DNA of 64,000 nt from Boletus sp. NGJ. Lineage: Eukaryota; Basidiomycota; Agaricomycetes; Boletales; Boletaceae. The stretch spans positions 1,178,001-1,242,000 of the forward strand of contig JAGTXK010000073.1 in the NCBI GenBank assembly GCA_019096195.1, given 5' to 3'. The notes below the pieces were generated by a model, which was not told the DNA's origin, did not search any database, and worked only from the letters and a program-made list of their open reading frames with translations. Shown here in pieces: positions 33,816-44,994 of this stretch; the first letter of the stretch is position 1; each line of letters begins with the position of its first letter. The translations under genes and the position numbers were made by a program.

Positions 33816-34796
33816 TTTGTGAGATAGCTCTCTAAGGAGTTCCCAGTTATCCAGGATGAACTGAAGGGTATTTAAGTTATTTCTCGTTCAGCCAAACAGG
33901 CGAAAAAAGTTTTTCACCTAAGGATGGTTTTGTTTGGTGCCTTCAAGGGAATTTACAACCCCGACTCCCACGGAAGTGGGATGGTTTTGTCCAGTACGAA
34001 GGCGCCTACAAAGCGATCTGTCAGAGGTAACGCTACCTGTAAATAGTCGAGACATGCGATCATATGTATTGTCTGTAGATGTCATTCCCAGGGGCCCGCC
34101 CCATTTTTTTTTACCTACTTGTTATGAAGTTGTAAGTGTAAAGTGACATCCTGGACGGTTCGCCTGTCCACTCTATTCATTTCAAACTCATCAGGTGATT
34201 AATAAGGACAAATCGTCAATGACGAAAGATCCTAATGGGTCAAGGGTGTACCAGTGGGTTCGAAGGCGATGAAAGTGTGCCTTATGGTCCATGTGTTAAA
34301 GCTCAATGCGGAGGACATGGGAGGGAAAGGAAAGCGAATGGTTGTTGACAGCCAGAGGACCAATCTCCGACCAAGAAGAATTATTTTAACCTCGCTGAAA
34401 GTGATCATAAACAACGACATGGGATTTGGTGATGATTTTTAAGTGATATATAACATATGTTTGATATGTATTGTACAATAAAAAAGCATTGGTCGTCATC
34501 ATCAAAAAAAAATAAACATCTGTTGTGGCCGTTTGACTGACGAGATTCTCATAATTTCGGCTAAGGCATCGGAAACTAGAGGAGAGTCGGGGACCCGCGG
34601 CCACCCGCGCCCTACAATACGATACTGTGGTGCCTCAAAATACAGGTATTTGTTACGCGACATAAGAATTCTCAGTCCACATTATTGGATGACAGCAAAT
34701 GCAGATATCGAATGATCCTCAAGGTATCTATCACCAGGAGCAACGTATTAACGTGTCACTAGACTTTCGTGACTTCCGCCAAGGCATCACTGCCAA
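33816..34796. other. Intergenic region between the Bim1-like and CTR genes
   Basis: This 981-bp stretch is the promoter of the Bim1-like gene and the 3' flank of the CTR gene. A TATA-like ttaaata (read on the minus strand, near 33868-33874) sits about 55 bp upstream of the Bim1-like start. An AT-rich part (34440-34520) and two short opposed open frames (34232-34442) are present, without family resemblance. Confidence 0.4.
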
Positions 34797-35363
34797 TCAA
34801 AGTCTCTGCTTGCGGCCAATGCGTCCAACCAAAACCTCTCCAAAGCCAAGCCCCAGGACGATAGAAATGATATATGCACCATTGAAAGTCCTGTGCGTCC
34901 TTGCATTGAAGTTTCGAACACACACAGAATCTACCATGCTTACATGACAGCCAACATGAGAGCGTACGAAAAAGTCGATTGGATGGCTTGAATTACTCCA
35001 CGCAGGATATCGTGAGAGGGCGTAAAGGGAGGAACGAGCCGCCTGCTCGCAGGGATGGTGTTTTCTCCAGAGGGCACCTTGCTTGACATGAGGATTATTC
35101 TAGCCGGTATAGTCAGAAATCGGGAGTGAATGAAATCAATGACCTGCGGACTTGGCCCTCCAGCATAATTCTTGACCACGTCGATAGGCGGCAAGACAAC
35201 GTTCTAATGCGGAAAACAAAAACAACCCTATGCAAGCGCCAACGATCGCACCATTGGATGAAGGACGCCAAGCTTGGAAGAACAGGTAATCTGAATTTCC
35301 GAAATGCAACCACGGGGTCATCATGCCCATTGATGTGCTACCAGTCGAGTTGTTCATGTTCAT
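34797..35363 (-). CDS. CTR-family high-affinity copper transporter
   Basis: CTR proteins form trimers that import Cu(I) across the plasma or vacuolar membrane. The start at 35363 opens with a methionine-rich outer segment (MNMNNSTGSTSMGMMTPWLH), the usual copper-capturing Mets motif. Three membrane helices follow: GAIVGACIGLFLFSALERCL; the helix with LMLAVM, which holds the family's MxxxM selectivity motif; and AYIISIVLGLGFGEVLVGRI, which holds the GxxxG packing motif (GLGFG). A cytosolic loop separates helices 1 and 2. Two introns are needed; the first appears to use a gtccgc donor. The protein ends RKQRL at 34797 and has no Cys-His cytosolic tail. The open frame continues upstream of 35363 without an ATG, so an extra 5' exon is possible. 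Confidence 0.87.
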
Positions 35364-36371
35364 GTTCGCTGACGCTGAGTGTGAAGGCGACGCATCCGAT
35401 AAGAAAAGCTGGGAGGTGGTTGTCCAGGTGACATTATAAGTGCCACGACAGCTTACGTAACAAAGGGAAATAATCAAAATGTAAGAAGCGGATGTTCACG
35501 GTGAGATGTTTTCGTGTCTTATATGTCTACATGTTCCAGGGAGACAGGATACAGCCATTGCAGCTCACTCACCACGGCCAATAGCTAATAATGGCGAGAT
35601 GATGCAATTGGATCTTGGTCAGAAAGGGCGCGCATATGTTCCCACCCCTTACCAGCCCAGACGTAATGACTCGGGGAATAGTGCGGACCGAGCCTTTGCA
35701 ACCAGCATTATTGAGGTGTCATGAGGGCCATGGCGACAGAGAATAGAGGTTGGTCGACCAATCGACAAGTCATGTGACCATTTGAGCTGAGGGCACGTGA
35801 CAGCACATGACCGCTTGAGTCACGAGGAACGTGAGGAGAATTTCAAAAAAGGTGGCGCGGGATCGCCACAGAGCACAAATTTCCGGGGTTCGACTGTGGG
35901 AATGAGGAATCTTCCAGCCGCGAAGTGAAGTCAGGTGTTGGTGGGATGCCAATGAAGAGTTGGATGACGGAGATGGGATGGCAAGACTGGATAATACCGT
36001 GACCGATGACACGGGGAGCTTGTACGGCCAAAAGATGTGGATGACATATGCTTGCTTGGGACACAGCGAGGAGGATGATCAGTGGCACGATGCAACACAA
36101 GTGTTCCGAGAACTACGCTCCCACTTGTGCTGCATCGTGTCACTGGGGAGGATATGTATACCCACGTCGTTGAGAACGCTCATGAGTGTTGGTGAGACTT
36201 TTGTGTGTGTTGAGTCTAAAGAACGAGGAGCAAGAAAAGAGGAAAGAGGGAAGGAGAGAGGTGAGGTCACTTGCGGCATTTCTGCTCACCCAATCGCAAA
36301 ATGCCGAAAGTAAGAGCTCCGCTCATAGATAGCACGTGATATTCATACTCCTCACCCACCATCACACAAAT
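35364..36371. other. Intergenic region between the CTR gene and the rhodanese gene
   Basis: This 1-kb region is the upstream flank of two divergent genes. A plus-strand frame at 35506-35724 ends in a polar, plausible tail (AYVPTPYQPRRNDSGNSADR) but has no supported partner exons. Three E-box-like sites cluster at 35771-35811. Purine-rich repeats of the type gaggagcaagaaaagaggaa lie near 36223-36262, just before the rhodanese start. Confidence 0.4.
35771..35811. promoter_or_regulatory. Cluster of three E-box-like sites
   Basis: catgtgac (35771-35778), cacgtgac (35794-35801) and cacatgac (35804-35811) lie within 41 bp upstream of both the CTR gene and the rhodanese gene. All share the CAYRTG-AC pattern. 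A regulatory role is inferred from clustering only. Confidence 0.35.
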
Positions 36372-37020
36372 ATGCTGTGCACAGCACTAATCAACGCTTC
36401 ACGCTCGTCCGTTCGACCTGCCATCCTCACGCGCAGGGTCGCAGCGCCGTCCTTGCAGCTCATCGCGCGGCATCAGTCCTCCAAAGCCAACGACGAACAG
36501 GCTCTCAAAGCTGCGCGTAAACTCAATGACAAGCTGCAGGAGAACTGGAAAGGCCCCGTTCTCACCTATGAGCAGCTCAAGCCGAAAACTCTCAGTCCTA
36601 GTAACGTATGGCTCCTCCTTTACTGCCATCCGCAATCTCCAAACACCTCTTGTCTAGGACGCTTACCTGATCGATGTCCGGGAACCCGACGAGGTGATGC
36701 AGGGGTCTATTCCCTCATCCGTGAACCTCCCACTCTCAGTGCTTGCCAACTCCTTGAACTTGAACGCTCAGGCTTTCCGTAGCCAGCACGGCTTTGACAA
36801 GCCAGGTAAAGCCCAGGAAGTTGTTTTCTACTGCAGAAGTGGCAAGAGGAGTGCCTCTGCGTGTGATACCGCCCGAAGAAATGGCTACGAAAAGTGGGTA
36901 TTCCCGTTTTCCGACGTACGTCTGCACACTAATTAATTCTTGCATAGCATCATCAATTATGAGGGATCTTGGCTCGACTGGGTGTCTCGGGAAGGAGATG
37001 GTAAAGGTACATCAGCTTGA
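36372..37020 (+). CDS. Mitochondrial single-domain rhodanese (Rdl2-like)
   Basis: The start at 36372 gives an Arg/Ser-rich, acid-free leader (MLCTALINASRSSVRPAILT), typical of mitochondrial import. The rhodanese domain includes YLIDVREPDEVMQGSIPSSV, NLPLSVLAN, and the active loop VVFYCRSGKRSASACD with the sulfur-accepting Cys in CRSGKRS. It ends NIINYEGSWLDWVSREGDGK, then GTSA. Two introns are clear (about 36606-36659 and 36897-36949). Single-domain rhodaneses of this type carry persulfide sulfur in mitochondria. It lies directly upstream of frataxin on the same strand, 173 bp between stop and start, which is suggestive because frataxin also works in mitochondrial sulfur transfer. A CACGTGA site lies 39 bp before the start (36333). 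Confidence 0.87.
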
Positions 37021-37193
37021 GTGTCAGTTACACTGTAGTACATAATGGTCAACATCCCACCCGTCATACGTGCTAGTGATTGTGTCTTGGTTTTATTCTA
37101 CATCTTCGTCCGCCCTCACCGACACATTCAAACACCATCCTGCGTCGGGTTATTGTTTGGCCTCTATTTCAGTTCTCCGCGGTTTGCTATGAC

Positions 37194-38107
37194 ATGCTCT
37201 CTCGAGTTCTTCCGAGGTTTTTATCGCAACGTACGTTGTCATATGCCGAGAGCGCTGTTTTCCTGTCAACGGCCAAGGTTGCTACGTTGCACACCAGCCA
37301 TACCTCTCCATGGTATTTCACCCATGTGCTACAAGGTTGTCCGTGCAGACGAGCACTAAGCACACCTGCCCCTCATGTCGCCCACAGGTGGGTCATCTTC
37401 CTCTGAGAACCCTTGTGTTGGATTCATTGGTGACTTGGACAATAATTCATTGCAGTGATTTGCACATGGATCGGTACCATGTCCTCGCCGACGCGACCAT
37501 GGCTTCTCTGCTCGAACGGCTGGAGGACCTTCTAGACGAGATAGGCAACGAGGGTTTTGAAGTTGACTACCACGTAAGTTGCGGGGTGACCACTTCAGTC
37601 CATGAACTCGACGAAACCCGCTGGTGCGAAGCACAACGTCACAAACCGCTCATGGACATCGTTGCAGAGTGGCGTATTAACGCTCAACCTTGGTTCGAAT
37701 GGGACATATGTGATCAATAAGCAGCCTCCAAACAAGCAAATTTGGCTTTCTTCTCCCGTCAGGTTCGTCTAACTCACTCTATGATCGAACTCCCGTTCCT
37801 CACCTTTCATCTTTACAAACCCATTGGCGCCTTCCCAACGTCGCTCGATGAACGATGCGACCTGTGCACCCGCAATTTCTACGCGTGGATGAAACGCCGA
37901 ATTGATGGCCGTTCATTGACATCAACCTCACTAACTGAATAAACGGTCAGTGGGCCTAAGCGATATGACTACATGCCATCCACAGATGACTGGCGATACT
38001 CTCGTGACGGTGAAGAAATGGGTATTCTTTTGGAAGAAGAGCTCTGTCACGCACTCGGGCGTGAGGTGAAGCTGGGACTCGAACGTAAATCGGAGGGGAT
38101 CGAGTAG
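37194..38107 (+). CDS. YFH1: Frataxin, mitochondrial iron-sulfur cluster assembly factor
   Basis: Frataxin stimulates the cysteine desulfurase complex and supports iron-sulfur cluster assembly in the mitochondrial matrix. The ATG at 37194 starts a basic leader ([20 protein letters not shown]) which continues to [12 protein letters not shown], where the mature part begins. The frataxin fold shows the acidic helix [18 protein letters not shown], then [40 protein letters not shown] and GPKRYDY. The Trp of KQIWLSSP is the invariant scaffold-contact residue. The C-terminus is [20 protein letters not shown], then EGIE. Introns lie near 37394-37456, 37574-37672 and 37762-37946. A perfect 31-nt palindrome follows 61 bp after the stop. 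Confidence 0.9.
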
Positions 38108-38168
38108 CTGCTAACAATGATATCTGACGCTCTTGTCGACTACGGAGGCATGTTGGCTATAATTTAAA

Positions 38169-38199
38169 GGTATCCACGACAATAATTGTCGTGGATACC
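38169..38199. repeat. Perfect 31-nt palindrome downstream of frataxin
   Basis: Two 15-bp arms, ggtatccacgacaat and its exact reverse complement, flank a single central A. It lies 61 bp after the frataxin stop codon in non-coding sequence. A hairpin in the 3' UTR, a protein-binding site, or a small inverted-repeat element are all possible. Confidence 0.85.
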
Positions 38200-38338
38200 C
38201 CACAATATGCAGTATGTGTACACAATCAAGCATGAGGTTGAAATCGCAATATCATGACGAGGCGATCCAAAGTTAATGGAACAGACAAGAGGGTCAGGGC
38301 TGACTGCAGACAATGTCCACGCGGGCGAGTCGGGGATG

Positions 38339-39084
38339 TTAACTGCTCGGGCCGGGGTCAGTGGAGGAAGTCATCCCTTCCACCTCACGCCTGCGCGAAA
38401 GGAATAGCGAACCCAGGAATCTGAAATTATGGTTCAGTGCGAGTCCAGCTTTTATCAAAAGAAAGCACCATACCTATTAGCGTCCTCATAACGCTGCCGC
38501 ACGCATTGGACTTCCTCGACGAGTCCCTTCTCCTTTGCAGATCCAATACAAAAACTTCGGCTCGCCAATCTATCACGAGCAACTTGTGGGGATGCGGAGT
38601 GATAAGATGAACCGTCGGTCCAGGCTGCTGGTCTCTGTCTAGCGTGGGGGTCTTGTACGTGCGTGTGCGCAGTGGGTAGCGGCACCCTAGGGCATGGGCT
38701 CAGGCGCCGATCTCGAGGTGAGTGAGCGAACAGCAGCCTGTGTTGATTAAGGACGTGTAGCTGGTGGAGGAGACTGTTTGCGTCTTTGTACTGATCTATT
38801 GTCGTCGATGGAGGTAGCGGTGATCTAAACGTGTCGTGTGTATCTTCTATCCAGTCCTCTTCACCGTCGCTTTCCCAATGTAGACCAGCGGACTCAGACT
38901 CCAGCCATCCCCTCAGTGCACCGTCTAGCGGGGGAGGTCGTACGCGCTGCCGTTTGGAACGGGGTTGAGATGGGTCCGCGGTGAGTGATGGTTGAAGTGG
39001 TCTGATGGGATTGTTGGAGAGGAACGAAGGAGGGTCATCGAGCGACGAGGGAGGTGGTGTCACTGGACGCTGTCGCTTCAACAT
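38339..39084 (-). CDS. Conserved orphan protein with a C-terminal LSRRRE motif
   Basis: From an ATG at 39084 the frame gives MLKRQRPVTPPPSSLDDPPS, a Pro/Arg-rich start with a likely nuclear signal (SKRQRVRPPP). An acidic Trp-containing segment follows (GWLESESAGLHWESDGEEDW). After a helix-rich part (QYKDANSLLHQLHVLNQHRL) and a low-complexity middle, the C-terminal block LVEEVQCVRQRYEDANRFLG, then SLFLSRRREVEG, is joined over a 53-nt intron ending at 38406. The length is about 230 residues. The C-terminal helix looks conserved, but I do not recognise a named family. It is divergent from WDR70, with 188 bp between start codons. A nuclear role is inferred from composition only. Confidence 0.65.
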
Positions 39085-39272
39085 GTCTTTGTTGTCGGAC
39101 GTGGCGATGGATGAGGTGGTCGTGGAGAATGTCACCACACGGATACTAGCACTCGGTAATTAGAGGGGTGGTCGGAGTATTATTATGTAGACGAAAACGT
39201 CGTGGATGACCTCTGCCACCTAGTATCAAGGCGTCTCCCTAACACGACTCTCTCGCCACCAGCGACAGCGGT

Positions 39273-41611
39273 ATGGCCGACATGGACATCTTTGCGGCCA
39301 TGGGGATATCTGGCTTTGGCAAGACTGCTAAAAAACGGGACCTCGATCCATCTCGCTTCGACGTGGCGAAAAGACAGGATGTTCCCGTCAGTAGCCATAC
39401 CAGATTCGTCCGCGTCTATACCTCGTGTTGACCATTTGCCCTTGATCCATAGGTAACACAAGCTCCTGAACCAGTGCCAAGCAAGGCTGCCCGCGACCTT
39501 CCAGAGGTCGAGTTCACCCAGCCAGCGCCGGCTCCACCCACAAAGCAATCCGTGGCCTCTGACGGGTCAGAAGAAGATGCATCGGACGATAGTGCAGGTG
39601 CAGAAGATGAGCCCGAGTATGACCCCACTTCTCCCTCGCTCTCCGCCTCGCCTGAGTTTCCTGTCACTCATGAGGCGAAACTCAAAGAGCACACCAAAGT
39701 CATCTCAGCCCTCGCACTTGACCCGAGTGGTGCACGCGTGCTCAGTGGCTCGCACGATTACGACTGTAAACTTTGGGATTTTGGTGGAATGACCTCTAAT
39801 CCGAGGTCCTTCAAGACATGGGAGCCAGCGGGCAGCTACTACGTGTGTCCACCCCTCCAGTTGGAACAACAACGATCCTCATACGTTCACTAGGTCAATG
39901 ACGCGAAATTTTCAAACAATGGGCAACAGTTCCTCATTATTCCGGCCACTCTCCAACCCAGACTCTATGATCGAGATGGTGAAGAAGTGTACGTGAATGG
40001 TTCCCTCACGAAGATACATGTGACAAACAATCACAGGGCAACTTTCATCAAGGGTGATATGTACATCAGAGACATGAAACACACTGCGTACGACTCACCA
40101 CTGGTAGTTGTGTGATGGGATTCTAACACAATCACCATAGGGGGCACGTTGGCGAGCTGACGGGATGTTCGTGGCATCCACGAGACCAACAGATTTTTAT
40201 CACGAGTTCAGCTGACTCGACCATTAGGTGAGGGTACTTCTACTCTTGCTCTGCATCAGGTACCAAGTTTCCTAGGATATGGGACGTAGAGAATAAGCGC
40301 AAGCAGAAGGCAGTCATTGTTGTCAAGTCGAAGGAGCGAGGGGCACGGACAAAGGTTACAGCGTGTGCCTACTCTCCGGATGGAAACATCATTAGTGGTG
40401 GTACGCCCACGGTACCAATCCCATGTTTCATAATAACAATGGTTCTCCCTACAGCCTGCCTGGACGGCGCGCTACACATATGGCAGTCCTCGTCTAATTT
40501 CGTACGCCCAAACATGACTATTGAAGGTGCCCACGCAAAGTCGACGGAGACTGCCTCCGTCGTATTCTCTGTGGACGGCCGGACGATCCTCACTCGAGGA
40601 GGAGATGACACAGTTAAACGTATGTGACGCTTGCGTGAACGGTGCAACCCTTCTGAAATACGATATTCATTTCAGTATGGGATATTCGTTCGTTTAAAAA
40701 GCCTGTGGTGATGCGTTCCGAAACAACGACGCTTTACCCTGGCACGAATGCAGTGTTCAGTCCTGACGAAAAATACGTGCTTACGGGTGTTGGTGCCACA
40801 TCAAAAGGTGGACGGGGACAGCTTTCAATTTTCAGCCGAACGGACCTGAGTGTCGTCAAGGAGCTCGAGACGGAGTCAACCCCAGTGAAGGTGGTCTGGC
40901 ACTCCAAGATCAATCAGATCGTTACAGGACTCTCGGATGGGACGATATTAGCTTTATACTCGCCGGAAACCTCGACTCACGGTGCGAAGCTCCTATTATC
41001 GAAGGGAGCACCGAAGCGACCGACGATAGAGGATATGTCGGATGCGCTCGCAGCACCGACGATTTTGACTCCACACGCGTTGCCAATGTTCAAGGATGGG
41101 GATGGAATTGTAAGAGGAGCAAAGCGGAAGAGGGAGAAAGACCGACTGGATCCACGGAAGAGTCGAAGACCGGAGCTACCAGTGACCGGACCCGGCAAGG
41201 GAGGGCGCGTCGGTGCAAGTGCGACGCAGCACGTCGTTCAGAACTTGGTACGGGACACGACACGGGACGAAGACGTGAGTGATTAGTTGTCTGCGCGCAC
41301 TCGGACTGAACGGTGTCCAACTACAGCCACGGGAGGCGCTCCTCAAATATGCGGAACTGGCAGACACCGATCCGCAATGGACTGGAGGTGAGCCTCATCT
41401 TTCCCCTTTTGGGTCTCTCGCTGCGGAGTGCCAATTCTGGAAGGTTGCCGTGGCGGAGATCGAAACACTGTATTGCTATGTTTGTATTGTGATCTGCCGG
41501 CTGACGTGGCGGCTCTTCCCGGGGTCTTTTTTTTTTTTTTTTTTTTTTCCAGCGTGGCGACAAAACCAGCCCAAGCCTGTGTATGCAAAGGAGGAGAAAG
41601 AAGAGACGTAG
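39273..41611 (+). CDS. WDR70-like WD40 repeat protein
   Basis: WDR70 proteins are nuclear WD40 proteins; in yeast and human they aid CRL4 ubiquitin ligase action at DNA breaks. The start at 39273 gives MADMDIFAAMGISGFGKTAK, then KRDLDPSRFDVAKR, the family's FGKxAxKR opening. An acidic linker leads to the WD repeats: HTKVISALALDPSGARVLSG, then SHDYDCKLWDF; GHVGELTGCSWHPRDQQIFI, then TSSADSTIRIWD; VTACAYSPDGNIISGACLDG, then ALHIW; and DGRTILTRGGDDTVKVWDIR. The C-terminal part holds GRGQLSIFSRTDL, VWHSKINQIVTGLSDGTI and EALLKYAELADTDPQWTGAW, then PVYAKEEKEET. About ten introns are present. The last has a run of about 24 T just before its acceptor at 41552. Confidence 0.9.
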
Positions 41612-41854
41612 GATGTTTTGGGCTGGGTACATGGTTGTATGCAGTAGCTACGTGTTTGGTTCGCAAAGGAACGGTTGTGTGAGGATGCAGTGTGAGTGAG
41701 TATTTTGGATGGTCCCTGCGCTGGTTGGAGATCGAACCTTAATTCCGGCCGCCTATAAAGACCCAATGGGTGGCTGCCGATTCCCCAAATCCAAAACTTC
41801 CCTCCCCCCTCTGCAAACGTCACGCTGTGTGACAAAAACTGTCACGCGCCACCC

Positions 41855-44585
41855 ATGAACGCGACCGACGCTGCTCAACACAACGCGCCCACCGTCGGAA
41901 ATGATGACAAACCAACACCCCCCGACTTCACCACCCAAGACGACAATGGTACACGTGAAGACAGTTTATATTCAATTTCCCCCTTAGCTAACCCTAAACA
42001 CTAAAAAGATTCAATTGTCAACCAGCCCTCCCTCAACTCTGTCCCGAACGGCCATGTCCTAGACTCTCCTCCAATGTCCGTCACACCTGATCCAGGTTCG
42101 TTGTGCCAAACGTTTCCTTGTCTACCGTCCCTCTTATCTGAGCAGCCTCTGTCCCCATTCAACCCCCTGCTGCAACTCCCCCTCCCCCCCCTAGCACAGG
42201 CAGATGCAACGCAAGACATCAAGATGGCGGAGACACCAGAGGGGATCGTGGAGGAGATATTCATTTCCAACGCCCCTTCACCAGACCTTTCGGCCCCCAA
42301 CGGTGCTCCTAACGGCAAGATCTCCTCCGAGGCTCTGAATACGGATGCGGATGGCGACGTGAACATGGAACAACCCCCACACGTCAATGGTCATGCAGAA
42401 ACTTGCGATGCTACGCAACCCCCACACCACGATTCGTTCACCACATATCGCTCTCCTAATCATGTCTCTCATCAACTAGACGCGGACGACGATGCAAAGC
42501 CTCCACCGGCAAAACGAGCACGCAAGTTCTCCGATGCCGATCAGGCCTCTATCGCCAATGTAAGCCAACCCTCGGCCTCCCATTCTAGCGTGCTGATGCT
42601 TTGTCCTTGAGACTGCCTCTCCTCCACCCCCCACCGGTTCTTCCATTCAGATGAATGAAGAAGCTGCCTCTAGTCCTGCTCCTGTACCACCAACTCCCAT
42701 CGGCGCAGCTACACTCAGTTTACAGCAGCATCGTTTTTGTCTTTCGACTGTCCGTTCGTTGAAAAAGATGAAAGACGCATCAGCCTTCCTCCATCCCGTT
42801 GACCCTGTCGCCCTGAACGTCCCCCACTACCCCAGTATCATCAAGAATCCAATGGATCTCGGGACCATCGAGCGCAAGCTCATGTCTTCCAATTCTCAAA
42901 AACCCGATACGAATCCTCACAATCCTCGCTATAACAACGCCGACGAGTTCGTTGCCGACGTCCGGCTAGTGTTCACCAATTGCCTTACGTTCAATGGACC
43001 AGATCATGTCATATCTAAGGCGGCCAAGCACCTTGAATCAGTTTTCGACAAGCAAATAAAGAATCTACCGCCGCCACAAGTGGTATGTGAGTGTCAATGG
43101 TTTTCGTGGAACAGATGCTAACCACTCGGTAGGTCAAACCTTCCGTAAAAATCGCCACACCTCCCCCGCCTCCCCCACCTACCAAGAAAGTCAACACAGC
43201 ACCACCACCTCCTGCTCGACGCGCATCTACCTCCGTCCCCGTGATTCGTCGCAACGATATTGAACAGACGTCCGCCCGTCCAAAGAGAGAGATTCATCCA
43301 CCTCCTCCGAAGGATCTACCATATGCTGACGCACCAAAGAAGCTACGGAAAACGAAGGTGGTCAGGGACGACGGTTCGGGAGAGCAGCTCAAGTATTGTG
43401 CCAAGCTCTTGGTAGAGTTGCATCGAAAGCAACACTGGAATATCGCGCAACCATTTTACGAGCCAGTCGGTGAGTTCAGATGCCGTACTTTTCGTCTCGT
43501 TGCTTATCGAGTCACCTCAGACCCAGTTAAATTGGAGATTCCGTCGTATTCCAAGATCATCAAAAAGCCAATGGACTTGTCCACTATGCGAAAGAAACTG
43601 GAGAACCACGAGTACCCGAGTGCCTCCAAGTTCTTCGACGATTTCAAGCTGATGATTCGAAATTGCTTCACTTTCAACCCTGCTGGCACGCCTGTAAATC
43701 AAGCAGGTATCGAGTTGCAACGTCTTTTTGATGAGAAATGGAAGAATCTGCCACCGCTACGGGAGGCAAGCGAGGAGGAAGAGGTGGAGGAAGAAGACGA
43801 GTCAGAGGAGGAACGCAACCGTGGGTCCATCGCTGCGCAATACAACACTTTTGTACTGACGTATCGTCTGACACAGGTAGGATTGCGTCGATGGAGGCAC
43901 AGATCGAGTCGATGCGAGGAAATATACTCGCACTGAAGAACCAGCCTCCAAAGGAGAAGAAAAAGAAAAAGAAGGAGCCCAAACCCGCTGCTGCCTCGAC
44001 CTCCAAAACCTCCCGTAATACTAAAGTTGCTAATGCTGGGAATGGTACTGTCAAACGGAAAGCAAAGAAGCAGATTCCAGAGGATGATACGCTGTCGTTT
44101 GATCAGAAGAAGGACCTGAGCGAGGCGATAACGAAACTAGATGGACAAAAGTTGGAGAAAGTCATTCAAATCATTCATGAAGGTGTTCCCGAGATTCGCG
44201 ACGTGGGTAATTTCGCTCCACGAAGGGATACACCATGTCTGACTGTTTCCAGAGTACCGAGGAGATCGAGATTGAGATCGACCTTCTACCCGTAAACGTG
44301 CTAACGAAGTTGTACAATTTCGTGTTGCGGCCCTTGCGGCAACCCCCTCAGAAGCGTAGTCGTGCTACAGGGAAGGGTACCGGTACTGGTGGCCTTAAGC
44401 GCAAGAGCATGGACGAGAACGCCGAGGCAGAGAAAATCCGGCAACTAGAGGAGCGTATGAAACTATTCGACAACCCTTCAGGAAACGCCCCTCTTCCCAC
44501 CCCCGTCCCTGTCCCCCGACACGATGACAGTGACCGTTCTTCGGACACGAGTTCTGATGAAAGCTCAGGGAGTGAGTCCGAGTGA
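41855..44585 (+). CDS. BET-family double-bromodomain protein (Bdf1-like)
   Basis: BET proteins bind acetylated histone tails and recruit general transcription factors; Bdf1 works with TFIID and SWR1. Bromodomain 1 includes AFLHPVDPVALNVPHYPSII, KNPMDLGTIERKLM and DVRLVFTNCLTFNGPDH, with the Asn that contacts acetyl-lysine. Bromodomain 2 includes QPFYEPVDPVKLEIPSYSKI, IKKPMDLSTMRKKLE and DFKLMIRNCFTFNPAGTPV. After an acidic and Lys-rich linker (KEKKKKKKEPKPA) comes an extra-terminal domain: LSFDQKKDLSEAITKLDGQK, KVIQIIHEGVPEIRDSTEEI and EIDLLPVNVLTKLYNFVLRP. The C-terminus is Ser/Asp-rich (SDTSSDESSGSESE). The start at 41855 gives MNATDAAQHNAPTVGNDDKP. The gene has about nine introns and is convergent with the G-patch gene. 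Confidence 0.93.
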
Positions 44586-44994
44586 CCTCGTGCTCTGTTG
44601 TGTTTGGGTGTTGGTATTTTCACTCTTCGCGTGCGACTGGTGAGGACTTGTACGGGGCGGCAATCGATCTCCCCACTCATATCGTTCTCTCATGACGAAG
44701 TGTCTTTACTCTTGATCTTTATAACCTTTTTTTCGAACCGCCTGCTTTCATTACTTTTCTTCGTCCATCAGCATCCGCGTACATACATACAATCATCGAA
44801 TTAAAGAACAGCAGTGTAGTCAGCTAATTCTAGTCAACCGGCCGTGTTCCATCTAGAGCACGAAGAAATGATCGGCCGTGACGTTTGTAGCTATAGTCAA
44901 CTACGGAGGAGCAGTGATGGTGCGTTGAGATAAAAGTAAGTATGCATTCCAAGCAAGCATAACAAAAACTCCAATCGACTAGACGCAAATGCAT
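44586..44994. other. Intergenic region between convergent genes
   Basis: This 409-bp gap holds the 3' ends of the bromodomain gene and the G-patch gene. The T-rich part (44700-44760) and the aattaaag at 44799-44806 may help polyadenylation. No gene is seen. Confidence 0.4.
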
